A stretch of 64,000 nt of DNA from Triticum aestivum (Eukaryota; Streptophyta; Magnoliopsida; Poales; Poaceae), in the NCBI RefSeq assembly GCF_018294505.1, contig NC_057810.1:710247563-710311562 (forward strand), written 5' to 3'. The translations under genes and the position numbers were made by a program. The notes beneath the pieces are model-generated. The model was given only the letters and a program-made list of their open reading frames with translations, was not told where the DNA came from and made no database searches. Below, piece by piece: positions 1-11,463 of this stretch; the stretch's first letter is position 1, and each line of letters opens with the position of its first letter.

Positions 1-60
1 GAGTCCGGCCGATGATGGTAGTTCGGCTATCCGGACACCCCCTAGTCCGGGACTCCCTCA
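1..60 (-). repeat. 3' LTR of the Tat-like Gypsy element (partial, cut by window edge)
   Basis: These 60 bases match 20896-20955. On the minus strand the LTR begins at 60 with TGAGGGAGTCC. The sequence just upstream on that strand (74-61) is a weak purine tract, CAGGGGCTAC, in the position of the polypurine tract. Confidence 0.85.
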
Positions 61-488
61 GTAGCCCCTGAACCAGGCTTCAATGACGACGAGTCCGGCA
101 TGCATATTGTCTTCAGCATTGCAAGGTGGGTTCCTCCTCCGAATAATTTATAGAAGATTGTGAACACCAGGATAGTGTCCGGCTCTGCAAAATAAATTCC
201 ACATACAACCGTAGAGAGAATAATATTACACAAGTTCAATCTGCTGACGTATTTTGCGGCGTAACGTCGCACCACTACCAAGACCTTGAATTGTTTTTAT
301 TGTTCCATCTGAGCGCGTTTAGCGAGGCGGTTTCCTTGGCACGTCTTGTCGAAGCAGAGATCAAGTTCCCCTTATTTCAGGATTCCCATCAATACGGACG
401 TGGGTAACCCAACCGCGCCATCAATCGCGACGCTTGGGGGATAAGCGAGTTTTACCAGGCCGGTGGGGACGCGTGTTTCTGTCCACCC

Positions 489-496
489 ATATAAGG
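489..496 (+). promoter_or_regulatory. Candidate TATA box of the opposite-strand ORF
   Basis: ATATAAGG lies about 140 bases before the ATG at 634. That spacing leaves room for a 5' leader of about 110 bases. It suggests that the antisense ORF has its own promoter inside the element rather than depending on LTR transcription, which runs the other way. Confidence 0.4.
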
Positions 497-633
497 GGAT
501 AAAGATCCAACCTTTTTACCTGCGCCTTCTTCCTCCTTGGCTTATCCATCTCTGCGAACTCGAGCTCTAGCGCCCAAGCCCGCACATCTCACCTCAACCT
601 TATCCAAACACGTCCGGAGCGGGAGGCAAGTGG

Positions 634-3593
634 ATGGCGTCCTCCGTCACGGAGGGGCATATCCAGAAGCTGCGCAGCGCCGGACACTTGTCCAGTGACA
701 TCGCGCATCGGCTCTCCGACGAGGGAGAGCTCATCCCCACCCCTAGGCCCCATGAGAGGGTAGTATTCCTTCCCCATTTCCTCCGCGGACTGGGCTTCCC
801 ACTTCATCCCTTTGTCCGGGGGCTCATGTTCTACTACAGCCTAGATTTCCATGATCTGGCCCCGAATTTTATCCTCAACATCTCGGTGTTTATCATCGTG
901 TGCGAGGCCTTCCTCTGCATCCAGCCCCACTTCGGCTTGTGGCTCAAGACCTTCAGTGTCAAGCCGAAGGTTGTGAAGGGCAGCCAAGCGGAGTGCGAAG
1001 GCGCCATGGTGGGCAGGATGTCCCACGTTACGTGGCTGGAGGGTACTTTCGTGGAAACCATTAAGGGGTGGCAATCGGGGTGGTTCTACATCACCGAGCC
1101 GCGTGACCCTGATTGGGCAGCGGCCCCCGAATTCAGATCCGACATCCCTACATGGCTCACCTCCTGGAAAGATAGTGGCCGGATCTGGGGGGATTCGGAG
1201 GAGCTGACGGACTCCAAGCCTGTATCCAGAAGCTGGTGGACAAGTAGCTCAAGCTTGTCAACGTAGTCCAGGTCATGCTCATCCGCCGGATTCTCCCGTG
1301 CCAACGACGGGGCTTCAATATGTGGGAGTTCGATCCAGCGCAGCACCAGACTTTGAATGGGCTCTTCGACACTACGTATGAAGAGGTCTGGAAGGTGCTG
1401 TTCAAGGGCGCCGAGGCTCCCGCATCCGCTACCGAAGATCGCGGATTTAGCTCGCAGCATCTAGCTGACGAGGTAAGTGATATTGTCCTTTACGGGACGC
1501 TTGTTATTCATAGTTTGACTCTATGCGGGATCTAAACACCCTTTCCTTTGACAGGACTGGCTGAAGAAGGCCGCACAGGCTATCTGTCCGGCCCCATTGC
1601 CAGAGGACCCAGCTGACGCCCGCCTAACGGGGCTGCTGGCTCCGGCACCCCACGTGGTGCCGGAGAAGAAGGCCAAGAAGAAGGCCACGGGGACTCGGAA
1701 GAGTTCCCGTTTTCAGGTGCTATCGGACGATGAATCCGAGGCCGAATCCTCCCACCAAGGTGAGGAGGAGAAGAAGAAAGCCTCTCCCCCAGCGGGGCGA
1801 GGGAAGAAAAGGAAGGCCTCCCCAACAAGGGAGGCCGAAGGGTCCAAGAGGGGAAAAACTCTTCCCCCAGACTGTTCCGCCAACGCCAGTGACGACGACG
1901 AGGACTGGCCTCCAAGGGCCAAGCCTCTGGCGAGATCGTAAGTATCCGGACTCCCGAATAACTTCAAGGTTTTCGTTTTCCGCCACATTATGTCTTTCTA
2001 ATGCCGCATACAACCCTGCAGTCCGCCTAAGGATGATCTCCCCACTTCGTCGAGCGCGTCCTTAGGGGCGTCGAATATGGATTCTCTTCCGACTGCCTCC
2101 ACCCCCCGTGATGCGGATGATGCCAAGGTGGGATCCCAGGAAGGGACCCACCAGGAGGAGAGGGCCCCGGAGGTGTCACAGGACAACCTCCCGGACTTTG
2201 CACCGGACTCAGCTCCGGAACCCATAGTGGCTCCGGAGTCCGGCGGGCGACCCCTTCGGAAGAAGGGCAAGACCGCGACGCCGGCTGCCTCCGTCCAACC
2301 GGAGGTGCCGGATAATTTGCTGGAGGCGCTCAACGGTGCCTCCATCAAAGAGGAACACCGCATTGTTATGAGTGCGGTGATTCAGAAGGTTCAGCTTGCC
2401 AAGAGCGGGCTGACCGAAGCCTGCAGCAGCCTTCTAACAGGCTTTGAGGTAAGAATTTCAATATATGTAAAATGGTACCGCATAGACAGTAGCCCTTGAT
2501 GCTCGGTTCGGTGTTCGGAAAGAAAATCCGGACTGAGGATCTTTAGAAAGATAATCGCAGGAGTCATGAAAATATGTCAATATGGGATTGCAAGCTGTGC
2601 TGCTGACCTCTGCCGCACTGACTGCGGAGGTCAAAACTTTGAAGGAAAACCTCGAGCGGTCCGAGAACGAGCTCGGCCATGCCAAGAAGCAACTCGAGGA
2701 AAAAGAAGGTGAGTAATACCTTATGAAAATTGTACCTTACAGAAAAGGATTTTGGTTGCAAGAAAATGACAAGGATAGCTGGGGTATTGCAGGGGCCCCT
2801 AACGAGGTGGCGACCCTGAAGGAGGCGGTGGCCGCGGCCGAACGCAATGCGACGGCGGAGCGCACCGAGCGAGAGAAACAGGAGGCGCGGGTGGCGGAGG
2901 TACCGCAAGAGCTCCAGGATCTCGTGAGGAAACATGAGAGCCTGGAGCGTGACTCGAAGACTCGAGAGTCTGAGCTTGCAACGGCTCTTGAGAGTGCCAA
3001 AGCCGCTAAGGCCGAAGCCTACATGGCCCTCCAGGAGATCGAGGCGGTAAAGAAAATAGCAGCGGGTAAGGCATTTTTCATGCAAAGTAAGCATGTGAGT
3101 GTTAATTACCTCTCGCTTACCCGAATTCGGAGCTCTCCAGGAGCGTTCGCAGATCTTCCTCGCAGCGTGTCCGATGCTGCCGCATTATACCGGGCCGAGG
3201 AGGGGAGCTCGATGGAGAAGGTCTTCTGGTCTCAGTATGCTGAGGCCGAACATCCGGTGCCCCTTAGCGACCAGCTGAAGCAGCTGGTCGAGCTCCACAA
3301 GGCGGCCAAACAGGCCATGAAGGGCCTCATAGTTCGGCTGTGGCCTAAGGAGGCCATGCCTGGGAGCTACTTCGGCCTGGTGCGACGGCTGGTGGATGCG
3401 TGCCTGTGGGTTGAAGTAATCAAGCACTCCGCCTGTATTGAAGGTGCGCGTCGGGCCCTCGCCCGCGCAAAGGTGCACTGGGGCAAGATGGATGCCGAGA
3501 AGCTTGTGATAGACCCCCCTCCAGAGGGCAAGGAGCATCGCACGCCCGAGATGTATTATAGGAGTGTGTTGAAGGGTGCCCGCACTATTGCGG
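634..3593 (+). pseudogene. Opposite-strand, intron-containing ORF of the Gypsy element (putative gypsy-type transposon domain)
   Basis: Transcribed opposite to gag, from ATG at 634 (MASSVTEGHI). The first exon encodes a globular domain (VVFLPHFLRGLGFPLHPF, then FNMWEFDPAQHQTLNGLFDT) typical of the plant 'putative gypsy type transposon' family (Pfam Transposase_28, by memory). Later exons are Lys/Glu-rich and then coiled coil. Splice signals are clear: introns 1473-1554 and 1938-2021 are bounded by GTAAGT and AG and preserve phase across the joins. Further donors lie at 2449, 2710, 3066 and 3594, and likely acceptors at 2560 and 2792. Decay is visible: a frameshift near 1205, an in-frame TAG at about 1245, a TGA at about 2567 and an extra A in the run at 2700-2705. 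The function of this family is unknown. Similar antisense ORFs occur in other Tat-lineage elements. Confidence 0.65.
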
Positions 3594-3600
3594 GTGAGTG

Positions 3601-4842
3601 CTCCAAAGATGTAATATTTGAGTAGACTCGCATTTTGTTATCCTGTGCGCTGAAAACTTGGTTCATATGCGCTAAGCAACGCTTGTTAATTTAAAATATT
3701 ACCTTCTGTGCGGCCGTTTACCAAATCTGAGAGATGGCAAGTCGTCGGCTTCAGCCCCCATGCCACGAGTGCTGGGGTGTTCGGGATAAACTCGAGCGCT
3801 CTTGTTCCCATTTTTGGGTCCATCTAGGGAGGTGCTCAACACAACGAACAAGGCAACCGGACTTATAATGCTTGAACACTCTCACTTAGCCATAGAATTC
3901 TATAATTTTAAATTTCGGCGAAGCCCCTAGTTTTCGGAAGGCCGAATTTGGGGCGCTATACACGCCTTGGCCGGACAGAATCCGGCTCCTCGCTCGAAGC
4001 GGCATAAGTCTTTAGGGACTCGCAAAGAACCTCTCGAACAGCGACTAGCTCTCGCCTCATCATGACGGTCAGTTTTAGCTTTCTCCACTGAGGCGTTAAC
4101 CCAGCTCAACTAGGGCGCAATCGCAGTGGTTCTCCCAGTGCTACCTTAGCCGATAAAACGGAACGTAAGGTACCAAAACATGGGAGCCGGGCAAACCCAA
4201 CTATTGACCCAGGAACATGATTCGGAGCCGATGCATATAATGCTATAAGTTCGGGGTGCCGCACTTGTGAAAGTGTTCGGACTTATCACACCATAACGCG
4301 GGAAACATAAGCCCCTGGTGTATTTAGCCGTACCAAAACGTACGGATGCAACATGTCATAGGTGAACATATGTGTAAGAAATAAATGCAATTAGAAGCAA
4401 AAATGTGTTGCATTGCTTTATTCAATAAAAATTGCTGGAAGTGCAGGACGATACAAGTGGTGCGGTAAGCAAGGGATGGGACTGTTTAACAGGTCCCCCT
4501 CTAGGGGTAGGCTACGGAATAATGCATAAAACAGATTTGATGCTCATGATGGAGACCACCTGGGTTTTTGTTGTAGCCTTTCTCCTTCCCTGGCTGTTGC
4601 ATTGTGGGTTCGGCATGTCTGCTGCCGGACAGGGCCTCTGACGAACGAAGTCCTGTGGGTAAAAAATAAAAGGAAAAGAAAAAGAAACGACACACTTAAG
4701 AGCCGCTGGTGCGGTTGAGCCGCAGTCTGGGCTTATCATGGTCGAGCCCCTTGCCCCATGCCCATGGTATCTTCAGAGCGTAATGGAGTACGCGAAGGGT
4801 CTGTCTTAATGTTTTACAGGGGCTGGGGTTGGGGCCGCACTG
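3601..4842. other. Noncoding spacer of the Gypsy element
   Basis: No ORF with recognisable similarity. It lies between the 3' end of the plus-strand ORF and the 3' end of minus-strand gag-protease, so the two genes converge here. AATAAA-like signals occur near 4379-4385 and 4423-4430. The pol genes of an autonomous relative would be expected in this interval and are missing. Confidence 0.5.
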
Positions 4843-7271
4843 CTACGCGTGCTCGGAATGTGCCAGGTGGTCGTGTTGTAGATTACTCCGGGCACGCTTA
4901 GCTGTGTCCGGCCGCTTGGCAGCCGGACTCGAGAATTGCCTTAAAAGGCTGCTTTGTACTTCGGCCGCGAGAGCTGCTGTATGTTCCTCTGTTCGGAGGG
5001 AGCGTTCAGTGTTTCCGTTGACCGTGATGACTCCTCTAGGGCCTAGCATCTTGAGCTTGAGGTATGCGTAGTGCGGCACCGCGTTGAACTTTGCGAACAC
5101 GGTACGTCCGAGCAAGGCATGATAGCCGCTGCGGAACGGGACTATGTCGAAGATTAACTCCTCGCTTCGGAAGTTATCCGGGGATCCGAAGACCACTTCC
5201 AGTGTAACTGAGCCTGTACAATTGGCTTCTACACCTGGTATGACGCCTTTAAAGGTCGTCTTGGTAGGTTTAATCCTTGAGGGGTCTATGCCCATTTTGC
5301 GCACCGTGTCCTGATAAAGCAGGTTTAGGCTGCTGCCGCCGTCCATCAGGACTCTGGTGAGATGAAATCCATCGACGATTGGGTCTAGAACCAATGCGGC
5401 GAACCCACCATGGCGAATGCTGGTGGGGTGGTCCCTTCGGTCAAAGGTGATCGGGCAAGAGGACCATGGATTGAACTTCTGGGCAACTGGCTCCATCGCG
5501 TATACATCCCTAAGTGCACGCTTCCGCTCCCTTTTGGGTATGTGCGTGGCATATATCATGTTCACCGTCCGCACCTGTGGGGGGAAGCCCTTCTGTCCTC
5601 TATTGTTCGGCGGTCGGGTCTCTTCCTCGTCGTCGCTATGTCGCCCCTTGTCACTGTTTTTGGCAATTAACTTACCTGTCTGCTTGAACACCCAACAGTC
5701 CCTATTGTTGTGGTTAGCTGGCTTTTCAGGGGTGCCATGTATCTGGCACAAGCGGTCGAGAATTCGGTCCAAATTGGATGGACCCTGAGTTGTTCTTTTG
5801 AATGGCTTTTTCCGTTGACCGGGTTTAGAGCCTCTGAATCCGTCATTGACTGCCGTATCCTCACTGTTATCGCCGTGAATGCGGCGTTTGTTTTTGTTTC
5901 GACGCGACCTGCCACTACGGTCCTTGATATCCGGACTGCCAGAATTTTTGTTGAGGTTGTTGCTGCGTGCTAGCCAGCTGTCCTCACCCGCACAGAAGCG
6001 GGTCATGAGTGATGTAAGGGCTGCCATGGATTTCGGCTTTTCCTGTCCCAGGTGCCGGGCAAACCACTCATCGCGGATGTTATGATTGAAGGCCGCGAGG
6101 GCCTCGGCACCCGGACATTCGACGATTTGGTTTTTCTTGGTTAAGAACCGTGTCCAGAATTGTCTGGCCGATTCCTCTGGCTGCTGAATTATGTGGCTTA
6201 TGTCATCTGCATCTGGTGGTCGCACGTACGTGCCTTGGAAGTTATCGAGGAATGCGGCTTCCAGGTCCTCCCAACTCCCGATTGACTCTGCTGGCAAGCT
6301 GTTAAGCCAGTGCCGGGCTGGTCCTTTAAGTTTGAGTGGGAGATATTTGATGGCGTGGAGATCGTCTCCGCGGGCCATGTGGATGTGGAGGAGATAGTCC
6401 TCGATCTAGACCGCGGGGTCTGTTGTGCCATCATAAGATTCAATATTGACGGGTTTAAACCCTTCTGGGATTTGATGATCCATTACCTCATCTGTGAGGC
6501 ACAGTGGGTGTGCGGCGCCTCTGTACTGGGCGATATCGCGACGGAGCTCAAAAGAGCTTTGTCTGTTGTGTTCGGCCCGGCCGGACTTACTGTGTCCGGG
6601 GTAACGGTGATCGTCACGTATCGTCGGGTGCCCACGTTATCCATAGATCGATCTTGATTGTCTTGCCTTATCCTCCAATATGTCGCGCAGGTCCGGAGTG
6701 TTCTCCTGTGGCCTTGTGCTTTTCGAGCGATGCCGGGGTACGGGTCTAGTGAAGGGCCTTGAGGCCTCTCTGTCGCGACCACGGGGTGGTCAATCAGCCG
6801 TATTGTCTCCTGGTGAAGCGGGATCATATGCCTCCACCTCTAATCGGGGGAGCAGCTTACGTTTGGGGTAGATTTTGGAGGGGCGTTGGAGTTCATGCTC
6901 TTCGGCCGCGAGGAGTTCGGTCCATCTGTCGGCTAGGAGATCTTGATCAGCTCTAAGCTGCTGCTGCTTTTTCTTGAGGCTGTTTGCCGTGGCCATGAGC
7001 CTGCGTTTGAAACGCTCCTGTTCGACGGGATCCTCAGGCACGACGAATTTTTCGTCGTCGAGGCTTGCCTCGTCTCCGGAGGGAGGCATATAGTCCTCTA
7101 CCTCTTCTTCGGCCGCTCTCTCATGAGGGCTGGCGTCCCCCTCCACCTGTGCTGGATCTTGCTGGAGTGGGTTGTCTTCGGCGCTATCCGGTGTATTATT
7201 GTCTCCGGTGCCAGAATCCTCGTTCTTGCTATGGCGGGATTTAGAGTGGCGCCACTGACGCCGGCGCTTGG
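4843..7271 (-). pseudogene. gag core plus aspartic protease of the Tat-like element
   Basis: The minus strand continues the gag frame from 7271. An acidic and coiled region (about 7146-6790, with KKKQQQLRADQD) is followed by frame-disrupted sequence. A conserved retrotransposon-gag stretch then sits in an open frame from 6378 (GPARHWLNSL, ESARQFWTRF). A TAG stop at about 6407 precedes that frame, where a Trp codon would be expected, so gag is broken even apart from the insertion. The last third has a retropepsin-like motif, VLMDGGSSLNLLY, with DGG in place of the usual D-T/S-G. The frame ends at 4843 with no RT downstream. Gag packages element RNA into virus-like particles and the protease matures it. 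This copy is dead. Confidence 0.75.
7267..7271. repeat. Left target-site duplication of the LARD (CTTGG)
   Basis: CTTGG immediately before the 5' LTR, identical to 19570-19574 after the 3' LTR. Five bases is the usual length for LTR-element integration. Confidence 0.92.
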
Positions 7272-10200
7272 TGTGACATCCCTAGCTTCTGGTGCTGCCT
7301 ACTGATTGCATCTTGCTTGCATCATGTCTAAATTTCTTTGAAAGTTGAAATGGGGATTGTTCAAACCCTAGAATCAAAAGGAATTCAAATCGGTTCAACC
7401 AAAATATTTTTCAATGATTTCAAAATGCCCTTTAAAAATGTTCATCATTTCTGGATCAAGGTGGAAGCATCTACCAAAAATGGTTCACATTTTTGCAGTA
7501 CATATTTGGACTTTGAATTAATCCAAACATATTTGAATTGGGGCTATTTAAATGCTATATATATTTTAGATGCTCCAAAAATGTTGGAAATTGTTGAGGG
7601 TCACTGGAATAATTCAGAAAGCACCCATTATTATTTCCAGGATTTTATGAAATGGTTTAGCATTATTACTAAACCAAAACAGAGAAACAAAATAGAAATA
7701 AAAGAAAGAGAGAGAGAGAGAGAGAAGGACCTACCTGGGCCACTTACCTGGCCAGCCCAGCCCACTAGCCCGGTACCAGTCATCGCCTACCTCTGCCAGT
7801 AGGCAGAGGAGGGACACCGCAACGCCGCCGAGCTCGCCACGCCATCTCCCTGCTTGCCTGCGTCACTGAGGCCACCACGACGCCTCGGGCCTTCTCTTCG
7901 GCGCTGCCACGCACCCCCCTGGCCCTCTCCTTCTCTTCCTCGTGTCGATCCCCTCCTCTGCTGCCTCCCTCTCGCCCTACACCTCGTGGCCGAGCGCTGC
8001 TGTCGCCGTTGTTCACTGTTGCCGCGCCCACCGCCACGGCCTCCCCCTCCATCGTGCCCAAGAGATCCGCGCCGTCGTCCTCGTCTTCTCCGTCAAGCCG
8101 TGCGTCTCCGGACGCCCTATGGAGCCGCCGAGATCGCCGTCTTCTTCAACCTCGGTCCACCGAGATCGCCATTGCCGCCCTGCTTGCTCCGGCCCCTCCC
8201 CGAGCTCGTCGTCTGCTTCAACCCACTCCCCGTGAGCTCCTCTTCCTCCTCCCCCTTCCCGTTCTTGCTCTCCAGCACCACAGCGACCGCACCGAGCTCG
8301 ACCGCGCCCGCCGCCGCCACCGCACGTTGCCGTCGTGGCCACAGCCATGTTGGCTTGATTCCGAGCACGCCATCGTCTTCAACGCAGTCGCAGAAGCCCA
8401 TAGAACCTCCTCACGCGCCTCGCCGTGATTCATAGCAACAGCTTCGACCTCGCCCCAACTCCGGCTGCCGCTGCGAGCTCGTTTCCGGTGAGCTCGGTCC
8501 ACCCCGGCTGCTGCCGCTAGTCGTGTTGGATGTGCGCGAGTCCCAGCACCACGTAGAGCCCCTCCACCACTCTTTTGGCCGCCGGAGGGCGAAACCCGGC
8601 GCCCTCCGCTGTCTCTGGCTCCGTCGGCGATGAGCCGCGGGTCAACTCCGGCGAGTTGACCTGGGTTTGACCCACTTTGACCACGGCGGGACCCCCCTGT
8701 GTCCATGACATGTGGGGCCGGCCTTTGACTTATTAGTGTAGGGTTATAATTAGTTCTAATTGCCCCTGTTTAGTTTAGGTGTTACTTAGTTAGTGCTAAT
8801 TAACTTAGTTAATTAGTTGTCTCACTGACAAGTGGGCCAGGCCCTAACTAACCAAGATTAGTGCTAACTTAACACTAACTAACCTGGGCTGGCGCCTTTG
8901 ACCTGCTGACGTCACCCCGACATCATGCTGACGCAGATAACCTTTTCTGGATTTATTTAATTCAGGAAATTCCAGAAAAAGGCTTAAACTTGTAAAAATC
9001 ATAGAAATTCAACCATAACTCCAAATGAGATAAATTATATATGAAAAATGATCAGAAAAATACAATCTATCCATCTATACCATTTTCATGCATGTTAGAA
9101 CAACTTATAGCTGCTGTTTAGCACAAACCATTTAAATGGCATTTAAATATCCACATATGGAGTTTGAATTTGAATCTTGGATTCAAACCAACTTCATTTA
9201 ATCTGGTTTTAGTTGCATTAGCATAAACCACATCATATTTCCATGTCACATTCATGCATCATATTGCATTGCATTGATTGTATTTCTTATCTGTTGCCGG
9301 TATCTGTCCCCTCTCGATAGACGTGTTTCGACGATGTGATCGATGACACCGATGAAGAGCTATATTATCTTCAGAAGTGCCAGGCAAGCAAAACCCCCTT
9401 GTTCATTCCGATACAATCCCACTCTCTCGCTCCTGCTCTCTTTTACTGCATTAGGACAACAACGATTCAACTGTTACTTGCTGCGGTAGTTGAACCCCCT
9501 TATCCTCTGCATGACCTGTCATTGCCACAGTAAATAGATGAAACCCACTAGCATGAGTAGGAGTTGTTTGAGCCCTGATGTGCCTACTCATTCATGCTTG
9601 TTTGTCATGCCTGCTACTGCTTAGAGTTGAGTCAGGTCTGATTCATCGGGAATGAATCGGAGGTGTGTGAACATGTCCTACTGTTGAGAGCTAAGTGTGT
9701 GAACACGATTTGGTAAAGGTAGCGGTGAGAGGCCATGTAGGAGTACATGGTGGGTTGTCTCATTGCAGCCGTCCTCAGGAACTGAGTTCTGTGTTTGTGA
9801 TCCATGAACAGTTACTAACACACATTGTGTTCCGGTAACTCGACCCCTCTCGACTTATTAATCAACATGATCTCTGTCCAGGAGTTCCAACTAATTTCTG
9901 TTGTTTGTAGGTAGTGTTAGTAGTCTACCAAGTGGGACCCGGTACAGGTGGGCTTGGGATAGACTAGGCACAGTGGCCCGGTGTACCAAGTAGCACCCGG
10001 ATGGTGGGCTTGGGAACCCTGCACACATCATTTGGGGCCGTAAGCGACACCCCGGCCGGATCTCCTTGCGGATGGAACCCGAATAGGCGATAAACCTGGA
10101 TGAGAGACTTGTGTGGTTAGTCAGGTCGTGGTCGACACCCTCACTGGGCTTCCGCTTGAAGGTTGCCGAGTACATGTCGTGTAAACGGCAGTAAGTGGTG

Positions 10201-11447
10201 AGAGCGTGTGTGAAGAAGTACACCCCTGCAGGGTTAACATCATCTATTCGAATAGCCGTGTCCACGGTAAAGGACTTCTGGGTTGCCTGTACAGTTCATA
10301 GACAAGTGAAAGTGGATACTCTAAAATGCGAAAGATAAGCGTGAGTGCTATGGATGGCGTTCTCGTAGGGAGACGGGAGTGGATCCATAGTGGTGTATTG
10401 ATATGGTGAATATGTGGACTCGTGTGCGCCACCTCAAAAGAGTTACTTGCAGTCGTAGTTCAGGTTAGCCACCGAGTCAAAGTTGGCTTGTTGCAGTTAA
10501 ACCCCACCATCCTCTTGTTGATAATGATGCATATGTAGTTAGATCTGATGTAAGTCTTGCTGGGTAAATTTGTACTCACGTTGCTTAATTTATGTTTTTG
10601 CAGAGAGACTTCAGTCTCGCTAGTAGTACCGCGTGGACTTCGACGTTTAGCTTGTTACCTCAGCTATGATCTTGTGCCCTCGGCAGGATCTGGTAGATAG
10701 ACAGGCTTCTCAGCCCTTTTCATTTGTAGATGTCTGTACTCAGACATGTTAAGCTTCCGCATGTGCTTGCTGTTTGTATGCTCTGAATGCTGGGTTGAGT
10801 GACCCATGATTGTAATATCTCGCTCCTCGGAGCCTATTCAATAAAATGCTTGAGTTGTAGAGTCATGTTGTGATGCCATGTTGTATTTGCACATATCAGC
10901 ATATTGTGTGTATGTTATTGAAATGCTTGGTATGTGTGGGATCTGACTATCTAGTTGTTTATCCTTAGTAGCCTCTCTTACCTGGAAATGTCTCCTAGTG
11001 TTTCCACTGAGCCATGGTAGCTTGCTACTGCTCCGGAACACTTAGGCTGGCCGGCATGTGTCCTTCTTCGTTCCTGTGTCTGTCCCCTTGGGGAAATGTC
11101 ACGCGATGAATTCCGGAGTCCTGTTAGCCCGCTACAGCCCGTTCACCGGAGTCCTGCTAGCCCAGTGCTACAGCCTGGATTCACTCGTTGATGACCGACA
11201 CGTTCGTTGTTGGGTCATGTATGCCTGTCCCTGTAAGTTAGTGCCACTTTGGGTTCACGACTAGCCATGTCAGCCCGGGTTCTTTGTCATATGGATGCTA
11301 GCGGCACCATCATATACGTGAACCAAAAGGCGCAAACGGTCCCGGGCCAGGTAAGGTGGCACCCGTGGGAATACCATGCGTGAGGCCGCAAAGTGATATG
11401 ATGTGTTACATGCTAGATCGGTGTGACTTAGGATCGGGGTCCTGACA
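7272..11447 (+). repeat. 5' LTR of the LARD
   Basis: 4,176 bp, starting TGTGACATCC and ending GGGGTCCTGACA, aligned end to end with 15344-19569. It includes a short (AG)n run at about 7705-7727 and a GC-rich block (about 7780-8700) that produces spurious long ORFs on both strands. Compared with the 3' LTR it lacks about 51 bp after position 8893. Confidence 0.92.
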
Positions 11448-11451
11448 GCTT

Positions 11452-11463
11452 TGGTATCAGAGC
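11452..11463 (+). promoter_or_regulatory. Primer-binding site of the LARD (initiator tRNA-Met)
   Basis: TGGTATCAGAGC starts four bases after the 5' LTR. It is the standard plant retrotransposon site complementary to the 3' end of initiator methionine tRNA, where minus-strand DNA synthesis starts. Confidence 0.92.

Noticed and set aside
7338..7802. 154-codon ORF (MKVEMGIVQTLESKG...)
   Set aside because: The same sequence is in the 3' LTR at 15410-15778 with an earlier stop. It is LTR sequence without a domain.
7780..8706. Long GC-rich ORFs on both strands (Pro/Ser/Arg-rich)
   Set aside because: They lie within the LARD LTR and recur at 15850-16780 in the other LTR with different frame breaks. 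Composition explains the open frames.
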